From CAYPOY01 sp964412395 (GTDB taxonomy: Bacteria > Chloroflexota > Anaerolineae > B4-G1): a DNA stretch of 28,176 nucleotides. Within the stretch, counting starts at the first letter, position 1. The number at the start of each line of letters is the position of its first letter. Of the stretch, positions 1 to 8,137 are shown one piece after another. The DNA lies in assembly GCA_964412395.1 (NCBI GenBank), contig CAYPOY010000020.1, positions 1 through 28,176 on the forward strand, read 5' to 3'. The notes under the pieces are model-generated. The model searched no databases. It had not been told where the DNA came from and saw nothing but the letters and a program-made list of their open reading frames with translations. Position numbers and translations under genes: made by a program.

Positions 1-73
1 GGTCCTACGCTACGCCGGGAAAAGCTCTCGGCTAATGTGCCATTGTCAAACTACGATCAGGAGGAAGTGTGCT

Positions 74-1336
74 ATGCCTCGCTATCAACGACCAACCGGA
101 ACCCTGGATGTCTTGCCGGAGGACCAGCTTTACTGGGACTACGTGCGTGTCCAGGCACGGCACCTGGCGGAACTGGCCGGCTTTGAGCGCATTGATGTGC
201 CTGTCTTCGAGGCGACCGAACTGTTCGCCCGTGGCATCGGCGCAGGGACTGACGTGGTGGACAAGGAGATGTATACGTTCACTGACAAAGGGGGCAACCA
301 ATTGACCCTGCGGCCGGAGTTCACCGCTGGCGTGGTACGCGCCTACATCGAAAACGGGCTCCATGTGCGCACCCAGCTGCAGAAACTCTACTCCTTCGGC
401 CCCACCTTCCGCTACGACCGGCCCCAGGCGGGCAGATACCGCCAGTTTACCCAGTTCAACGTCGAGATCCTGGGTGAGCAGGACCCTGCCGCTGACGTGG
501 AAGTGATGGTGCTGGTATGGGACCTCTACGCCGGGCTGGGCTTCCGCGACCTGGTGTTTCAACTGAACTCGACCGGTTGCCCGCGCTGCCGGCCGGGTTA
601 CGTGGCGGCGCTGAAGGCATACTACGCCGGACATCGCGACGAGATCTGCGAGGACTGCCACCGGCGGCTGGAGCGCAGCCCGCTGCGCGTGCTTGACTGC
701 AAGGCTGACCAGTGCCAGCCGATCATCGCGGGCGCTCCCCACTTCCTCGATCACCTATGCGACGAGTGTGTCGAGCACTTCCGCACCCTGCGCGAGTATC
801 TGGACCTGCTGAGCCGGGCTTATGTCATCAACCACCAGTTGGTGCGCGGGCTTGACTACTATACCAAGACGGTCTTCGAGGTCTGGGCGGCCGGGATTGG
901 CGCGCAAACGGCCGTCTGCGGCGGGGGCCGGTACGATGGTCTGATCGAACTCCTGGGCGGCCGGCCAACCCCTGGCGTGGGCGTGGCCGTGGGGATTGAG
1001 CGCATCATCCTGGTGATGAAGGGACTGGGCGTGGAGGTGCCCCCCTTGCCGAAACCGCCGGTCTTCCTGGCGCACCTGGGGCCGCAGGCCAAGCGGGAGG
1101 CATTACGGCTGGTAGATGCGCTGCACCGGGAAGGTGTGGGGGCGTGGATCGCGTTTGGGAAGCGAGGGTTGAAGAGCCAACTCCGCGAGGCCGGCAAACG
1201 TACCGTTCGCTATGCCGTCATCCTGGGGGAGGACGAGTTGGCCACCGGGGCGGCGGTGGTGCGGGATATGCGGGCGGGGGATCAGGTGAGCGTGGAACTA
1301 TCCGGGTTGGTTGAGTGGCTGAAAGCGCGGGTGTGA
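74..1336 (+). CDS. hisS: histidyl-tRNA synthetase
   Basis: Class II aminoacyl-tRNA synthetase that charges tRNA-His with histidine in the cytoplasm. Seen: the motif 2 region with TFRYDRPQAGRYRQF, the histidine-binding element LVRGLDYYTKTVFEV, the GGGRYDGL loop, and motif 3 GVGVAVGIERI, followed by a C-terminal anticodon-binding domain of about 90 residues. The 420-residue length is normal for the bacterial family. I chose the ATG at 74 because AGGAGG lies about 10 bases upstream and the synthetase homology begins at once (PRYQRPTGTLDVLPE); an in-frame ATG at 35 would add 13 unconserved residues without a ribosome site. A Cys-rich segment near residues 165-225 resembles the inserts seen in several bacterial HisRS. 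The gene is followed after 60 bases by nadK on the same strand, so the two may be co-transcribed. Confidence 0.97.
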   Translation: MPRYQRPTGTLDVLPEDQLYWDYVRVQARHLAELAGFERIDVPVFEATELFARGIGAGTDVVDKEMYTFTDKGGNQLTLRPEFTAGVVRAYIENGLHVRTQLQKLYSFGPTFRYDRPQAGRYRQFTQFNVEILGEQDPAADVEVMVLVWDLYAGLGFRDLVFQLNSTGCPRCRPGYVAALKAYYAGHRDEICEDCHRRLERSPLRVLDCKADQCQPIIAGAPHFLDHLCDECVEHFRTLREYLDLLSRAYVINHQLVRGLDYYTKTVFEVWAAGIGAQTAVCGGGRYDGLIELLGGRPTPGVGVAVGIERIILVMKGLGVEVPPLPKPPVFLAHLGPQAKREALRLVDALHREGVGAWIAFGKRGLKSQLREAGKRTVRYAVILGEDELATGAAVVRDMRAGDQVSVELSGLVEWLKARV

Positions 1337-1347
1337 TGTGTTCTTCC

Positions 1348-1371
1348 CTGTCTACCGCCTACTGTCTACCG
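1348..1371. repeat. direct repeat of a 10-mer in the hisS-nadK spacer
   Basis: The 10-mer CTGTCTACCG occurs at 1348-1357 and again at 1362-1371, followed by a further partial CTGTC. It fills much of the 60-base spacer between hisS and nadK. It is not an inverted repeat and has no terminator shape. It resembles in style the short tandem repeats in recN and at the end of nadK, and may belong to the same kind of dispersed low-complexity element. Confidence 0.7.
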
Positions 1372-1396
1372 TTTGCTGTCACCATAATGAGTTGAC

Positions 1397-2245
1397 GTGA
1401 AGACGATCGGCATCCTCTACAATCCTTGTGTTGTCCGGGCACGCCCCCTGGCAGAGGAAATGGCCGCGTGGACAGAGCGGCAGGGATGGCAAACACAGAT
1501 CTGCACGGCAGACGACGCTCTGGCTGTATTCTGCTTACCAGAGATCGACCTGCTGGTGACACTGGGCGGTGATGGCTCGATTCTGCGGGCGGCGCGGGCC
1601 GCGGCTCCTTACGGCACGCCGATCCTGGGGGTCAACCTGGGGCGGGTAGGGTTCCTCACCGAGGCTGAGCCGGAGATGTGGCGAGATGTCCTGTCACGAG
1701 TGCTGGCCGGTGACTACTGGGTCGAGGAGCGGATGATGCTTCGTGTAGTGAGCCAGCGGGACGGCGAGGTGTTGGGGCAGGCCGAGGCATTGAACGACGT
1801 GGTGGTGGGGCGGGGGGCGCGGGCCCGCGTGGTGCGCCTGCGCGTCGAGGTTGACGGGGGGTACCTGGCCACTTATGTCGCCGATGGCCTCATCGTCGCC
1901 ACGCCGACGGGGAGCACTGCCTACGCGCTGGCGGCAGGGGGGCCGGTCTTGCCGCCGCAATTGCGCAACGTCTTGCTGGTGCCGGTCGCGCCGCACCTGA
2001 GCATGGAGCGGCCTATCGTTCTGTCCGAGGGAGTCAGGGTACGCATCGTCGTCACCGGCGTCCGACTGGCGGTATTGACGGTAGACGGGGAAGTACAGGC
2101 AGAACTGGAGAATGGGGACGAAGTGATAGTAGAGGCTGGGCCACACGTGGCCCGCTTTGCGCGGGTGCGGGAAAAGACGTACTTCTACAAGACGCTGGTC
2201 GCCCGGTTGGTGCCACGGAATCAAATCTCGAATCTCGAATTCTGA
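1397..2245 (+). CDS. nadK: NAD kinase
   Basis: ATP-dependent NAD kinase that makes NADP+ in the cytoplasm. Seen: the signature GGDG (in LVTLGGDGSILRAAR, about residues 53-67), the NLGRVGFLTE element, the conserved TPTGSTAYALAAGGP segment near residues 175-190, and the PVAPHLSMERPIVL strand typical of the family. At 282 residues the length is normal. The start is GTG at 1397, chosen because the Rossmann-like start KTIGILYNP follows directly; the ribosome site is weak. The last eight residues (NQISNLEF) are encoded by tandem AATCTCG heptamers, so the C-terminus has apparently been extended or replaced by repeat DNA. The gene lies between hisS and a zinc/membrane protein on the same strand. Confidence 0.95.
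   Translation: MKTIGILYNPCVVRARPLAEEMAAWTERQGWQTQICTADDALAVFCLPEIDLLVTLGGDGSILRAARAAAPYGTPILGVNLGRVGFLTEAEPEMWRDVLSRVLAGDYWVEERMMLRVVSQRDGEVLGQAEALNDVVVGRGARARVVRLRVEVDGGYLATYVADGLIVATPTGSTAYALAAGGPVLPPQLRNVLLVPVAPHLSMERPIVLSEGVRVRIVVTGVRLAVLTVDGEVQAELENGDEVIVEAGPHVARFARVREKTYFYKTLVARLVPRNQISNLEF
2224..2237. repeat. tandem heptamer AATCTCG x2 at the 3' end of nadK
   Basis: Two copies of AATCTCG (2224-2230, 2231-2237) followed by the related AATTCTGAATTTCGG. They encode the last residues and run into the stop codon of nadK. The unit differs by one base from the AATCTCA heptamer repeated in recN. Confidence 0.75.
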
Positions 2246-2274
2246 ATTTCGGAACTTGATCTGGAGTCAAAAGC

Positions 2275-2811
2275 ATGAGCGAACCGACGTACTGTGTCAA
2301 TCATCCCAACGTCGAGACCTACCTGCGTTGCAACAAGTGCGGGCGGCCTATATGCGCCAAGTGCGCGGTGCTGACGCCGGTCGGCTACCGCTGCCGGGAC
2401 TGTGTCAATGCCCAGCAGCGGGCCTTCTACGCCGATTTCCGCTCTGTCCACTACCTGGTCGCCGCTGCGGTCGCGTTTCCCCTGTCGCTGGTGGCGGGAT
2501 GGCTGCTCCCCAGCCTGGGCTGGTACGTCATCATTCTGGGACCGCTGACCGGTGGGGGCATTGCCAATGTGGCGCACTGGGCCATCCGGCGGCGGCGTGG
2601 GAAGTATACCTGGCTGGTCGTGTGTGGGTGTATCATAGTTGGCACCCTGCCCAATTTGCTGTTCACGCTTCTCAGGCCCCAATCGCAGATGTTTCTATCG
2701 GAGACGTCTTACATCACAAGTGTACTTATGGGGCTCCTATGGGACGTCGTCTACCTCGTGACAGCGGTAGGCGCGGCTTATGCCTGGTTGCGCTACAGGC
2801 GGCACAGATAG
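2275..2811 (+). CDS. B-box-type zinc-binding membrane protein
   Basis: Small protein of 178 residues. Seen: an N-terminal metal-binding module with C7, H10, C19, C22, C27, C30, C40 and C43, in the spacing of B-box-like zinc fingers found at the N-termini of many bacterial membrane proteins. After it come about four hydrophobic segments (about residues 58-78, 80-102, 112-134 and 150-172), and a basic C-terminus (RYRRHR). No catalytic residues are recognised. The function is unknown; such modules are often fused to rhomboid-like or DUF membrane domains. Start ATG at 2275. recN starts 9 bases after its stop, so the two probably share a transcript, but no functional link is known. Confidence 0.85.
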   Translation: MSEPTYCVNHPNVETYLRCNKCGRPICAKCAVLTPVGYRCRDCVNAQQRAFYADFRSVHYLVAAAVAFPLSLVAGWLLPSLGWYVIILGPLTGGGIANVAHWAIRRRRGKYTWLVVCGCIIVGTLPNLLFTLLRPQSQMFLSETSYITSVLMGLLWDVVYLVTAVGAAYAWLRYRRHR

Positions 2812-2820
2812 GAGGCTCAA

Positions 2821-4677
<1,857 letters not shown>

Positions 4678-4682
4678 GCCGC

Positions 4683-4913
4683 GTGCGCGACGGCTGGGAT
4701 GAGGTGGAGGCAGAGGAGACCCGCCTGCTGCGTCAGATGACAGTGCAGGAGAGCCTGCGTCATCTGCTGGCGCTCCAGCGGGCCTTCGAGCCCCAGTTGC
4801 GGCAGACCGAAGGACTGTTCCGCGCTGACCGCCTGGCTTATCTGGAAGAACTACAGCGCCGGCTGGGCACGTTGGCCGGGCGGACGGAGGAGCAGCGTGG
4901 AAAACCTATTTGA
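4683..4913 (+). CDS. small helical protein paired with nucleotidyltransferase
   Basis: Hypothetical protein of 76 residues from a GTG at 4683; an in-frame ATG at 4647 would give 88 residues and overlap the end of recN by 31 bases. I prefer 4683 because a GGAAG element lies upstream and the first 12 residues of the longer form are encoded by the recN tail. Seen: charged, alpha-helical sequence with motifs EAEETRLLRQMT, LQRAFEPQLRQTE and FRADRLAYLEELQRRL; no transmembrane segment. Its stop overlaps the start of the next gene by 17 bases, indicating translational coupling. The tight pairing with an AbiEii-like nucleotidyltransferase suggests a partner or antitoxin-like role. I do not recognise a named family. 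Confidence 0.7.
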   Translation: MRDGWDEVEAEETRLLRQMTVQESLRHLLALQRAFEPQLRQTEGLFRADRLAYLEELQRRLGTLAGRTEEQRGKPI

Positions 4914-5469
4914 GTCACTGGTGGCCCTGCAAGACCGTCTGCGCCAGGCAGGCATCCCTTCGGCCGTCATCGGCGGGGTGGCTGTGGGCGTGTGGGGCGA
5001 GCCGCGTGTGACGCGCGATGTGGACGTGAAGGTACTCCTGGGGCGCGACAATGCGCCGCGTCTGCTGGAAGTCATTGCGCCCGACTACGTCCCTTTGCAG
5101 GCCGATCCCCTGCGAGCCCTGACCCACACCGGCATCTTGTTCGTAGAGGACAGGCTGGGCACGCGTCTGGATCTCCTGCTGGCTGATACGGGCTTCGACG
5201 CAGCCGCTATCCGACGGGCGCTGCCCGTAGAGTTGCAGCCTGGTCTGGTCGCTCGCGTTTGCAGCGCCGAAGACTTGATCATCTATAAACTGATCTCCAC
5301 CCGGCTGCGGGACTACGAGGACGCCGGAAGCGTCGTCCGCCGGCAGGGAGGCGCGCTGGACGATGCTTATGTGCTGGACTGGTTACGCCAATTTGAGCAG
5401 GCGCTGGACGACTCCACGCTCGTCGCAGAGTACCAGCGCTTGAGGGAAGCAAGAGGTAAAAGTGGGTAA
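4897..5469 (+). CDS. AbiEii/DUF6036-like nucleotidyltransferase
   Basis: Protein of 190 residues with the minimal nucleotidyltransferase signature: GG (in VIGGVAVGVWG, about residues 26-36) followed by the metal-binding pair D-x-D in TRDVDVKVL, and a third acidic strand LGTRLDLLLAD. The C-terminal half (SAEDLIIYKLISTRLRD) matches the helical part of AbiEii/MenT-like and DUF6036 proteins. The family includes toxins of type IV-like toxin-antitoxin or phage-defence pairs as well as proteins of unknown role; substrate and activity cannot be read from sequence. Start GTG at 4897, overlapping the upstream small gene by 17 bases. The catalytic residues look intact. Whether this is a toxin is inference from family and pairing. 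Confidence 0.85.
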   Translation: MENLFESLVALQDRLRQAGIPSAVIGGVAVGVWGEPRVTRDVDVKVLLGRDNAPRLLEVIAPDYVPLQADPLRALTHTGILFVEDRLGTRLDLLLADTGFDAAAIRRALPVELQPGLVARVCSAEDLIIYKLISTRLRDYEDAGSVVRRQGGALDDAYVLDWLRQFEQALDDSTLVAEYQRLREARGKSG

Positions 5470-5506
5470 CTGGCTTCAGGGGTTAGCCCCGCTGCCGATG
5501 GTGCTC

Positions 5507-5535
5507 TTGACATTACTTCCAGTACGTTCTATACT
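5507..5535 (+). promoter_or_regulatory. sigma-70 promoter of toxin-antitoxin pair with overlapping dyad
   Basis: A -35 box TTGACA (5507-5512), a 17-base spacer and a -10 box TATACT (5530-5535) form a near-consensus housekeeping promoter 20 bases ahead of the GTG at 5556. The inverted pair CAGTA (5520-5524) and TACTG (5532-5536) overlaps the -10 box and could be the operator for the ribbon-helix-helix antitoxin encoded downstream; that part is inference. Confidence 0.75.
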
Positions 5536-5555
5536 GAATCAGCGGAGGCCTGCCT

Positions 5556-5840
5556 GTGTACATTGATGATTTCGTATGGTTGCCCGATATCGTCGAAAAA
5601 CTGGCTGTCGAGTACTGTGTCTCGCAAGACGAAGTTGAGGAAGTATTCTTCAATCGTCCACAGTATCGCTTTGTCGAGTCCGGGCATAGACCGGGTGAAG
5701 ATGTGTACTCAGCCAGCGGACAGACTGATGCGGGCCGATATCTGATTGTGTTTTTCATCCACAAACCGAACAACGTTGCTTTGATCTTGAGTGCGCGAGA
5801 CATGGACAGGATGGAACGGAGACATTATGAGCGAAAGTGA
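5556..5840 (+). CDS. BrnT-like toxin
   Basis: Protein of 94 residues resembling the BrnT/RelE-like ribonuclease toxins. Seen: an N-terminal helix region with VSQDEVEEVFFNRP, a central GHRPGEDVYSASGQTDAGRY strand region, a beta strand (LIVFFI), and the characteristic C-terminal ILSARDMDRMERRHYERK, matching the family pattern of an ISAR strand followed by an ERR-x-Y-E helix. Start GTG at 5556 with GGAGG 10-15 bases upstream. It overlaps the next gene by 14 bases, and the order toxin-then-antitoxin is the one used by brnTA. In known members the toxin cuts RNA and the antitoxin both neutralises it and represses the promoter. The exact subfamily is uncertain. Confidence 0.85.
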   Translation: MYIDDFVWLPDIVEKLAVEYCVSQDEVEEVFFNRPQYRFVESGHRPGEDVYSASGQTDAGRYLIVFFIHKPNNVALILSARDMDRMERRHYERK

Positions 5841-6096
5841 TGACACTCAAATCACCAGCATCTCAAAAGCACGCACGCTGGAAGAGGTTGCTGACTTCTG
5901 GGATACTCACAGCCTGGCCGACTATTGGGATCAGACTCATGAAGTTGAATTCGAGGTCAGGGCCAAGCGCAGGCGGCGCGTAACGCTTGACCCGGATGTC
6001 TATGCGGGGGTTGCGGTTCAGGCCTACGCGCGTGGCGTCTTGCCTGAGACATTGGTCAACCTGTGGGTGGCTGAACGGCTACAAGCGTCCAGGTGA
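5827..6096 (+). CDS. CopG-type antitoxin
   Basis: Protein of 89 residues from the ATG at 5827. Seen: an N-terminal partner-binding region containing VADFWDTHSLADYWDQT, the hallmark of the CopG_antitoxin family (PF12441-like), then EFEVRAKRRRRVTLDPDVY, which fits the start of a ribbon-helix-helix DNA-binding fold, and a C-terminal helix (LVNLWVAERLQ). It overlaps the toxin gene by 14 bases, so translation is coupled. As a DNA-binding antitoxin it probably autoregulates the promoter at 5507-5535. A longer reading frame starting at 5791 lies inside the toxin gene and is not favoured. Confidence 0.87.
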   Translation: MSESDDTQITSISKARTLEEVADFWDTHSLADYWDQTHEVEFEVRAKRRRRVTLDPDVYAGVAVQAYARGVLPETLVNLWVAERLQASR

Positions 6097-6247
6097 ACAC
6101 GCGTTGCCTTCGCCTCGCTTGCATGGTCTACATCTGCCAACACCTGACTGATCCCTTCGGATACCCCACGTTCTGCCCCTGGACGTTTGTCGTCCTACCC
6201 ATCAGTGCACTGGTTTCCCATTTCACTGCTCACAGAGGACAAGAAGC

Positions 6248-7447
6248 GTGAAGCAAGAAGCACGCAACACGCTCAAGATACTCTGGCGTGCGGTCTTTTG
6301 GGTTTCCTTTCCTTTCGGTATTCTGTCCTTCGTGCTGCCCATCTACGGCAAGGAACTGGGCGCCACGGCGTTGGAGGTGGGCGGGTTCTTCTCCGCCATC
6401 TCGTTCGTGCCGGTCATCGTGCGGCCTTTCCTGGGCCGGGCGCTGGACCGGTGGGGGCGCAGGTTCTTCCTGCTGCTGGGATTGCTCGGCTACGCGGCCG
6501 CCATGGTCGTGTTCTGCTTCGCCGATACGGTGTGGCTGCTGACCGTCGCCCGCTTTGTTCAGGGGCTGGGGCAGGCGTTCCTCTGGCTCTCGGCCTACAC
6601 CATCGTGGCCGACGTCGCCGCCGAGACGGGGCGCGGGCACGACTTTGGCATCATTGACGAGGCAACCAACCGGGGGGCAATTATCGGCACCACTGCCGGG
6701 TTTACTGCTATCTTCACATTGGAGGGCTTCGGCCTGGGTTGGGAGCGGATCTGGTTCTGGCTCTTCGCCGCCTACACTGTGCCGGCGCTGCTGGCGCTGT
6801 GGATCGGCTGGCGGGGCGTGCAGGAGACGCGCCCGCAGGCGACCACGCAGCCCATCGAGAGCCTCTCTATCTCCGGCCAACTGCTGGCATTGATGGGCAT
6901 CGTCTGTGTCACCGGTGCCTCGACCGCGATGGTCTGGCCGCTGCTGATGGTTTTCCTCCAGGATGCGATGGGGGCCAAGGTGTGGGAACTGTCGCTGGCC
7001 TATCTGCCGGCTGCATTGATCAGTGCCTTCCTCCCCTCACGTATGGGGCGCGTCGCCGACCGCCTGGGGCGCAAGACGCCAATGATCGCCGGGTTGCTCG
7101 TGGGCGCGCTGGCCTCGGCGCTGATCCCACACCTGCGCAGCGTGATCGCGTTAACGGTGTTGTGGGCTGTGGAGTCGCTGGGCTACACCGCCTCGGTGCC
7201 GGCGGAGCGCGCCTTCGTCGCCGACATCGCGGGCGAGGACACGCGCGGCACCAGTTACGGGCTCTACACCTTTGCCTACTTCCTGGGAGCGGCGCTGGGG
7301 CCGCTAGTGGGTGGCTGGCTGTACGACAATCTTGGGCGCGCGACGCCTTTTTACCTCAACACTGCCGTCCTGCTTGCGAGCGCGTTGCTGGTGGCGGCGG
7401 TGTTGCGCGAGTCACGTGCTACCAATCCCGATCACTTTTCCCTGTGA
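6248..7447 (+). CDS. MFS transporter
   Basis: Major facilitator superfamily permease of 399 residues in the inner membrane. Seen: about 12 hydrophobic segments; the loop 2-3 motif (GRALDRWGRR, about residues 67-76) and its second-half echo between TM8 and TM9 (GRVADRLGRKTP); and a TM5-like GGIIG-type region in the first half and LGAALGPLVGGWLYD in the second. Start GTG at 6248, with GAGGA about 10 bases upstream. The pattern resembles drug or sugar efflux-type MFS proteins, but the substrate cannot be deduced. The 151 bases upstream hold no recognisable gene or good promoter. Neighbours (toxin-antitoxin upstream, broken small gene downstream) say nothing about substrate. Confidence 0.92.
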   Translation: MKQEARNTLKILWRAVFWVSFPFGILSFVLPIYGKELGATALEVGGFFSAISFVPVIVRPFLGRALDRWGRRFFLLLGLLGYAAAMVVFCFADTVWLLTVARFVQGLGQAFLWLSAYTIVADVAAETGRGHDFGIIDEATNRGAIIGTTAGFTAIFTLEGFGLGWERIWFWLFAAYTVPALLALWIGWRGVQETRPQATTQPIESLSISGQLLALMGIVCVTGASTAMVWPLLMVFLQDAMGAKVWELSLAYLPAALISAFLPSRMGRVADRLGRKTPMIAGLLVGALASALIPHLRSVIALTVLWAVESLGYTASVPAERAFVADIAGEDTRGTSYGLYTFAYFLGAALGPLVGGWLYDNLGRATPFYLNTAVLLASALLVAAVLRESRATNPDHFSL

Positions 7448-7491
7448 GCCATTCGTGGTATATATGCACTCCAGACAGCAGGAGGCTTTCT

Positions 7492-7815
7492 GTGAGCGAG
7501 AACACAATCGTAATGCCGGATCAGTTGGTTGCCCAACTTACTGCGAGCCAGTTGGACGCGCTCATCACTGCTATTGTGCGGCGCGTGGTGCGTGAAGAGC
7601 TCCGCCGTGACTACTAAGTGGACGAGCATGGCGTCAAGGTGCTGTACACGGCGGAGGAGGCTGCCCCTACCTACCTGGCCGAATTGCAGGAAGATTACAA
7701 GGCCATACAGAGGGATGAGGTGGAGTTGAGCAGCAGCGAGGAGGTAGTGCAAGAGCTGCGTGACCTATGGCGGTTAGCAAAACCGCCCTACACTGCCTCT
7801 GCCCCAAGATATTGA
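7492..7815 (+). pseudogene. small antitoxin-like gene split by in-frame TAA
   Basis: A GTG at 7492 behind a good GGAGG begins a 41-residue reading frame (SENTIVMPDQLVAQLTASQ, then helix AIVRRVVREELRRDY) that ends at TAA 7615-7617. The next codon is GTG and the same frame continues for 65 residues (VDEHGVKVLYTAEEAAP, LAELQEDYKAIQRDEVEL, SSEEVVQELRDLWRL) to TGA 7813-7815. The two halves read naturally as a single protein of about 105 residues with helical, acidic composition like many small antitoxins, so the TAA is most simply a nonsense mutation. Two separately translated ORFs are the alternative; the second has no Shine-Dalgarno of its own beyond coupling. No family is firmly recognised. Confidence 0.5.
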
Positions 7816-8137
7816 GAAGATACCGATGGTAGATACTTCTGGCCTCAAGAAATCGTTAGACATTTCGACACCGAGAGCAAGAAGTGGTACGCCAGAGTTA
7901 CTCTTGGCGGAAATCCCCCCTATACCACGGAAATCGTCGCTGCCATTGTTGGGCAATCAAGCCAAGTGCTGTGGGACTATTACTATAAGTTAGGCCCAAC
8001 GAGCGGGTGGATGCATATACAAGTGCCGCCCGTCGTCACCTCAGCCGTCGGCTGCCATTGCCGCAATGAAGGCGGGGGATTAACGGTAAGATGGAGTGAC
8101 CCAGGAGCAGGCAATGAGGCGCAACCTGACCTGAAAC
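7816..8137 (+). other. 322-base stretch without an intact gene; protein-like frame remnant
   Basis: The frame of the upstream split gene stays open after TGA 7813-7815 up to 8232. Its first part, to about 8040, reads like real protein (DTDGRYFWPQEIVRHFD, KKWYARVTLGG, AAIVGQSSQVLWDYYYK), but it has no ATG, GTG or TTG before the GTG at 7966. Beyond about 8040 the frame looks non-coding and then runs into sbcC. A 55-residue frame from ATG 7826 in another phase looks less protein-like. I read this as a gene remnant, or the tail of a gene broken by two stops, and no product is assigned. Confidence 0.4.

Noticed and set aside
32..754. 240-residue open frame on the minus strand across hisS
   Set aside because: It is the reverse shadow of a certain gene (HisRS motifs on the plus strand); GC-rich codon bias opens such frames. 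No ribosome site or protein family is recognisable.
6097..6247. Possible small gene or promoter between the antitoxin and the MFS gene
   Set aside because: No open frame with a ribosome site and no -35/-10 pair with acceptable spacing was found.
7813..7815. TGA read as selenocysteine
   Set aside because: A TAA also interrupts the same frame at 7615, no SECIS-like stem-loop was evident, and the product is not a known selenoprotein family.
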